Origin: Archegozetes longisetosus
Lineage: Eukaryota > Arthropoda > Arachnida > Sarcoptiformes > Trhypochthoniidae
Assembly (NCBI GenBank): GCA_018873245.2
Contig: JAEMBT020000009.1
Location: forward strand, 6,955,288-7,019,287
Length of the DNA stretch: 64,000 nt
Direction: 5' to 3'
Shown here: positions 59,962-64,000 of the stretch, piece after piece
How positions within the stretch are numbered: position 1 is the stretch's first letter
How the letters are laid out: each line of letters opens with the position of its first letter
Program-made: the position numbers and the translations under genes
The notes under the pieces: generated by a model
The model's database searches: none
Seen by the model: only the letters and a program-made list of their open reading frames with translations
What the model was told of the DNA's origin: nothing

Positions 59962-60532
59962 TTTTCATAAATAATTGGTAAACGATTGTTATTTAAGAAT
60001 ATTTTCTATTGCTCTATTATTAAATTGTTTTAAGATATATATTTCTGGCTAAGGATCTTCGAGAACTCCTTAATATTAAAACTGATGAGACTCCGAATCA
60101 ACTTGCTATTACTTGAATTAATGAGATTTAGAATATTGAAGTTTTCATGTTAAAACACTTTATATGCATTGAGTAAATATAATTTTGAATTTGTTGATCG
60201 AGTCATTGTGTTGAACGACAAGTCTTCAAATAGACAATTAGTTTAAGTATCCCATTGTACTGATTAAACGAGAAGAAATAAAATCTTGGCAAACATTTAG
60301 TTAATAATATATGAATACAATAGAAATCGATAAGGTATTTTGCTAATATCTTTATCACAATCAACAATAATTCTTTTATTTAAATCGTTATAAAAGATAA
60401 CTATGTTTTACAAAGTATTAAATGGTTGAATATTACTTTATCAATTAATAATGAGTAATTCAAGTTTGAAATATATTCTAAGTATACAGTGCAAGTTGTG
60501 TGAGCGAACAGTTGTGTAGAGAGAGCAGTTGA
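59962..60532. other. Intergenic, upstream of receptor gene 4
   Basis: AT-rich, no gene or element recognised. Presumably holds the promoter of the minus-strand receptor, but no motif shared with the block upstream of genes 1-3 was found. Confidence 0.45.
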
Positions 60533-60540
60533 GTTATGAC

Positions 60541-61193
60541 CAGGGCAAGTATTTTTCGGGAAATCCCGATAATTTTCCCCTAAAGTTATTCCTCGGGAAT
60601 TTTATATTAATGTACTTGTGGTCACTTCAGGCTTCTATAAAAATAATTTGAATGTCCCGATTTTCCCGATTTTAAGCTTCTTGTGAGTTTCTCCCGATTT
60701 AGAACGTTTTGTTTAAAATATGAGATTTTTAAAAGTTTTATCTCATTTTGACTTAAAAAATATAACGAAAATATTAAAAAATTGATCACAACCGTAATCG
60801 AAAATTCATTATCTTAATAAAGCTTTATAAAAATATTTTGTCAAAGTAATAGTTATAAGCATCGTTTGAACAGAGAATATGCGCCTTTGGTATCTGTGTA
60901 TGCCGAGCGCTCTTTCACTGTGTATAAAATCTTTTGACAGAAGATCGGCAGTGTTTTTCACCTGAAAACTTGGAGATCAATCTAATTATACAGTACAATA
61001 AGTTTTTGAAGGACTGTTAATACAGTTTAATACATTTGAAGAGAGAAAACAACTATTTTTCGTTGTATTATGATTGAAAATGAAGTTTTTTAAACTCCCG
61101 ATTTTTGCTTTTTAAGTCCCGATTTCGGTTCTTTTAAGCTCCCGATTCCCGACCGATTTGACCACTTTAAACTCCCGAAAAATACTTGCCCTG
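60541..61193 (+). mobile_element. Internally deleted hAT element with perfect 8-bp target duplication
   Basis: 653 bp. Ends CAGGGCAAGTATTTTTCGGG and its inverse; GTTATGAC on both sides (60533-60540, 61194-61201). Repeated TCCCGATTT motifs lie near both ends. Inside, around 60880-60960, a transposase C-terminal remnant reads YAPLVSVYAERSFTVYK before a stop. It belongs to the same broad hAT group as the fragments at 16486 and 34660. Confidence 0.92.
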
Positions 61194-61329
61194 GTTATGA
61201 CACACTTTCAGATTAGTAAAACACTTTTAATGCGTAATAATATGAGTAGAGCGACCACACATTCAAATAAGTTTTAAACTTAACGATTGTTACTTTTTGT
61301 TTGAAATATCAAGTATTTTATCTCACATT

Positions 61330-62490
61330 TACAAATACTAATGAAAATAGGGTGTAAATAAAAGCATTTAAATTGAAAAATAAGTCTTAAACTGTCTATT
61401 GAAATCATATTGAAAATAAAATATAGTAATAATAATGACTACAACTTAAAGAGTTAAAAAGAATTTCTAACTTTAAGGTAAAACTTGAAATCATTTCGCT
61501 AATCAGTAAATTTGTATTTAAAAAGTAAATAATTTTTGATAAAAAATTAAAATTGTTTTACAACAGTCTGGAGTTTTTTAAAGACAGTTACGAACATTAA
61601 AACAATTAAATATCAACTAATTAGCTAACAATTTTTAATAATATAAATCTTATTAATCTTTAACATTATTCTGGTAATGTTCAAAACATGCCATGAGAGA
61701 TTCGTAGTCTTCAATGGGAGCTTCAATGCGAGGTTCACAAAAAAATTTTCGATTTTTGAGACTTTCTAGAAGTTTCCTTTTACACTACATTCAATATAAT
61801 GACTTGAGTAACAAATTAAAACATTTACTCAAAGCTAGTGTTGTAAAGAGAAAGTTCATTATCTCAGGTTCATTACTTTCAAATAGTAGCAAGATTTCCA
61901 GTCCATTGAAATCTTTTTAGAAACTTACCCGCACTATTCAAAGTGTTTTAATATAAAAAGTTTTATATATTCTAGGTGTCATTAATTCGAATAATAATAA
62001 ATTGCTACAAAAATACTTAAACGTTATCGACTTTGAATAACTGAATAATTGATATTTCGCAATTGTTAGTAAAATGTTCTTCTAAAGATATTTTCTGATA
62101 TACATGAAAGTATGTGTTATTTAATATATTATACTTACTTATTAGGATAATAGTATATGAAACAACACCCGAAATCATTTGCATTCACATGTATGACACG
62201 AACTGTTAAGTTTGAGACAACGTTGTAAATGATTAAAAATTATAAACTTAATTAGATCAAAAGTAATCTACAAATTATTATAAAAATAATGAATTAAAGT
62301 TCATTCGCTCAAGTCCTTTAGCTTTTCCCTAAAGCGATATCCTGAGCACTAATCCCCAAAATAATGTTCTGAGCACAAATTCAGTGAACACAAGTCTAAT
62401 GGATCTCAAACCGTTTTTGGATATGCGCGTAAGATACCGACTCTCAATCGGACTAAAGCTAACCCTTTGTTCTTAGACTATAAAACTTAA
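61330..62490. other. Duplicated non-coding segment, paralogous to 28940-30360
   Basis: Direct-order copy of the sequence next to the receptor pseudogene at 30705-33180. No functional gene. The paralogy stops near 62490, before the atypical block at 62560-62840. Confidence 0.55.
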
Positions 62491-62559
62491 TCAATAAAAT
62501 TAAGTTCAAATTGCATTTTGCAAAATAAAGCACTATTATAACTTATTTTAAACTCCATT

Positions 62560-62840
62560 GTCTTTAGTCTTGTCCTCTATACCGCGGCTTAGTTGTGACA
62601 GTGCTTTTCGTCTAGCGCTCTCAACGAGAGTTTCCCCAAATTAAGAATAAGAGTACAAACATTAATCCGCGGTCGATAATTTTTAGTCAGTTTGAGAAGG
62701 TGCGCATCACTGATAAATTAACTTTTGAAGGTCTCGCCCTGGATAAAAGCATTGCTCACGTAAGGGCTTCGGATCTATCAGCTTAGAAGCCAAGGGTAAG
62801 CTTTAAACACCGCTCAACAGCCATTTCTCAGGAGACTCAA
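62560..62840. other. Atypical, less AT-rich block of unknown origin
   Basis: Base composition is visibly less AT-rich than the surroundings (CTATACCGCGGCTTAG, CTAGCGCTCTCAACGAGAG, ATCCGCGGTCG). One plus-strand frame holds about 38 codons (VRITDKLTFEGLALDKSIAH, ending at a TAG near 62788). No family recognised. It lies exactly between a direct and an inverted paralogous segment. Confidence 0.4.
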
Positions 62841-63187
62841 GTTAATTATCAGTTGTTTCATGAATGATTTAGGTAGTGTAGGGTCGGAATAAATATAAAC
62901 CATTTCGGATGCATTGAATGCAAGAATGATGAATCAGAGTATGAGGAATCGGCTTTGCTTAAGATTATATCTCGTGAAACAAGTTTTGTTTTTATTATTG
63001 GAGGTTTTGCTGTTTTGTGAAAAACAACACTCATTTCGGTAAAATTATTAGCATCTTTGACTCCGATAATCACTAATGAATTTGATGATTGGCTCAATAT
63101 TAGTATTTTGTTTCATAGATATTGATTTTTATATTGAACTATTAATACATGACTATCCGTACGATTGTTCTACAAACTGCTAAATAA
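62841..63187 (+). pseudogene. Gustatory-receptor-like remnant (exons 2-3 only)
   Basis: Plus-strand remnant of the receptor 3' end. Exon 2 fragments are SEYEESALLKIISRE and FIIGGFAVL followed by a stop, then KTTLIS; after a short intron, exon 3 has FILNY, an in-frame stop, and VLQTAK. It is closest to the pseudogene at 30705-33180, whose 3' flank (AGGAAAAGTG...ATTTAGCAGTTTGTAGAA) it shares in inverted orientation. Exon 1 is missing. Confidence 0.75.
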
Positions 63188-63750
63188 ATGCACTTTTCCT
63201 GCGTTTCCTAAGGATATGCGACACAACATTAAATTGATCTGTCATTTTAATAATTCATTGAGTGATTCAAAATAAAATTTTTCGAGTATTTAAATTGTTT
63301 TAGTAAAATAAGATAATTTGTTGTGTAAATGATGCTTAATTTAATCGCCTCTAAATCACAACAAATGTTAAAATTTCATTCATATTAAATGTGATAGAAA
63401 ACAATTATTCTTATTTTCATATCTGATTAAACGGCAGCTAATTGAATGAAGAAGCTTGAATTAATATTAAAACGTTTAATCATTGCTTTCATGTAAATTA
63501 TATATCGATTTAACTTGTAGAAAAATTAAAATAAATGAAATATAAAACAATTGTTGTGTAATAAATATTATATGCATTAAATTTGATTAATTTTTCCATC
63601 AGTGTGTGAATCATTAGGGAAATAAAATAAGAGAAAACACCTTAAGCAAATCAGTCTTTGGAAGAACTAAACTCTTGTAAATACCAAAATAAAAATTCTT
63701 ATCAAACCAATCTAACTTTGTTGAATTTATACGAATCTACCTCCAAAATT
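63188..63750. promoter_or_regulatory. Intergenic, upstream of plus-strand receptor
   Basis: AT-rich, no element recognised. The last part should contain the promoter of the receptor gene starting at 63751; no TATA box is obvious. Confidence 0.4.
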
Positions 63751-64000
63751 ATGGCTTTATCACACAAAAAGTTTTCTTTGATTTTTATGATTTACATTTG
63801 GTTCTATCAACTTTTTGGCATTTGTCTGAGTGGGATAACATTCAACTCATATGGTCAGCCTTATGTTAGTAAATATCTGAAATATTATGTATATTTGCGT
63901 GTACTTACTACGACATTACTAATTATATGTGGTTTCTATACAATCGTAAGCTCATCACAAGGGGTCTCATACAATGAGCTGAATTTGATTTCAGCTTGTT
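63751..64000 (+). CDS. Gustatory-receptor-like protein 5, N-terminal part (runs off window)
   Basis: Open from ATG 63751 to the window end, 83 codons. It begins MALSHKKFSLIFMIYIWFYQ and includes GITFNSYGQPYVSKYLKYYV, SSSQGVSYNELNLISA. This is the exon 1 start of the same receptor family: compare YIWFYRIFF, GIAFDSN, LYINKY and SSQVI in gene 1. It is on the opposite strand from the array at 46901-59961 and has no lesion in the visible part. Confidence 0.8.
   Translation, partial: MALSHKKFSLIFMIYIWFYQLFGICLSGITFNSYGQPYVSKYLKYYVYLRVLTTTLLIICGFYTIVSSSQGVSYNELNLISAC

Noticed and set aside
62858-63097. 79-codon minus-strand frame
   Set aside because: It is antisense to a plus-strand receptor remnant, whose motifs (IIGGFAVL, KTTLIS) explain the sequence.
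1-64000. CRISPR arrays, operons, bacterial promoters
   Set aside because: No spaced repeats of CRISPR type; spliced genes and eukaryotic transposons show this is nuclear arthropod DNA.

Overview
The window is 64 kb of AT-rich (roughly 70-75% A+T by eye) arthropod DNA, most likely from an acariform mite. The evidence is: spliced genes with many introns of about 55-65 nt and GT-AG ends; a tandem family of seven-transmembrane gustatory-type receptors whose C-termini resemble mite receptors; a divergent ionotropic receptor; NRF-6-like membrane acyltransferases; and a dense mix of eukaryotic transposons. No prokaryotic features were seen. The species cannot be named from the sequence alone.

Layout. 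1-2772: 5' part of an LTR retrotransposon on the minus strand (LTR, tRNA-Thr-type primer site, gag, start of pol). 7106-9023: a four-exon ionotropic-receptor gene with one frame break. 11374-12953: a complete but dead Tc1 element, inserted into a block of palindromic tandem repeats upstream of a TATA box. 13730-15761: a nest of an inverted-repeat element, solo LTR, foldback element and piggyBac-type MITE. 16486-17194: hAT transposase fragment. 19133-22780: intact eight-exon NRF-6-like gene (A, 818 aa). 24297-25283: decayed Tc1/IS630-type transposase. 25616-27570: large foldback repeat. 27670-27950: NRF-6-like remnant. 30705-33180: receptor pseudogene split by a hAT element. 38389-44636: NRF-6-like gene B, a duplicate of A with the same exon lengths, killed by a mariner-like insertion in exon 1 and a frameshift in exon 6. 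44846-46853: Tigger/pogo element. 46901-59961: minus-strand tandem array of four receptor genes (two intact, one truncated by tandem duplication, one with a 1-nt break) with repeated spacers. 60541-61193: deleted hAT element. 62841-63187 and 63751-64000: plus-strand receptor remnant and a receptor gene running off the window.

Two lineage-specific gene expansions dominate: chemoreceptors (gustatory-like plus one ionotropic receptor) and NRF-6-like acyltransferases. Their paralogous flanks let many transposon insertions be read against an empty site, which fixes element boundaries and target duplications for piggyBac-type (TTAA), mariner-type (TA), hAT (8 bp) and a 9-bp-duplicating element. Exon models were built by hand from splice signals, reading frame and paralogue comparison; family names come from recognised motifs, not from a database search.
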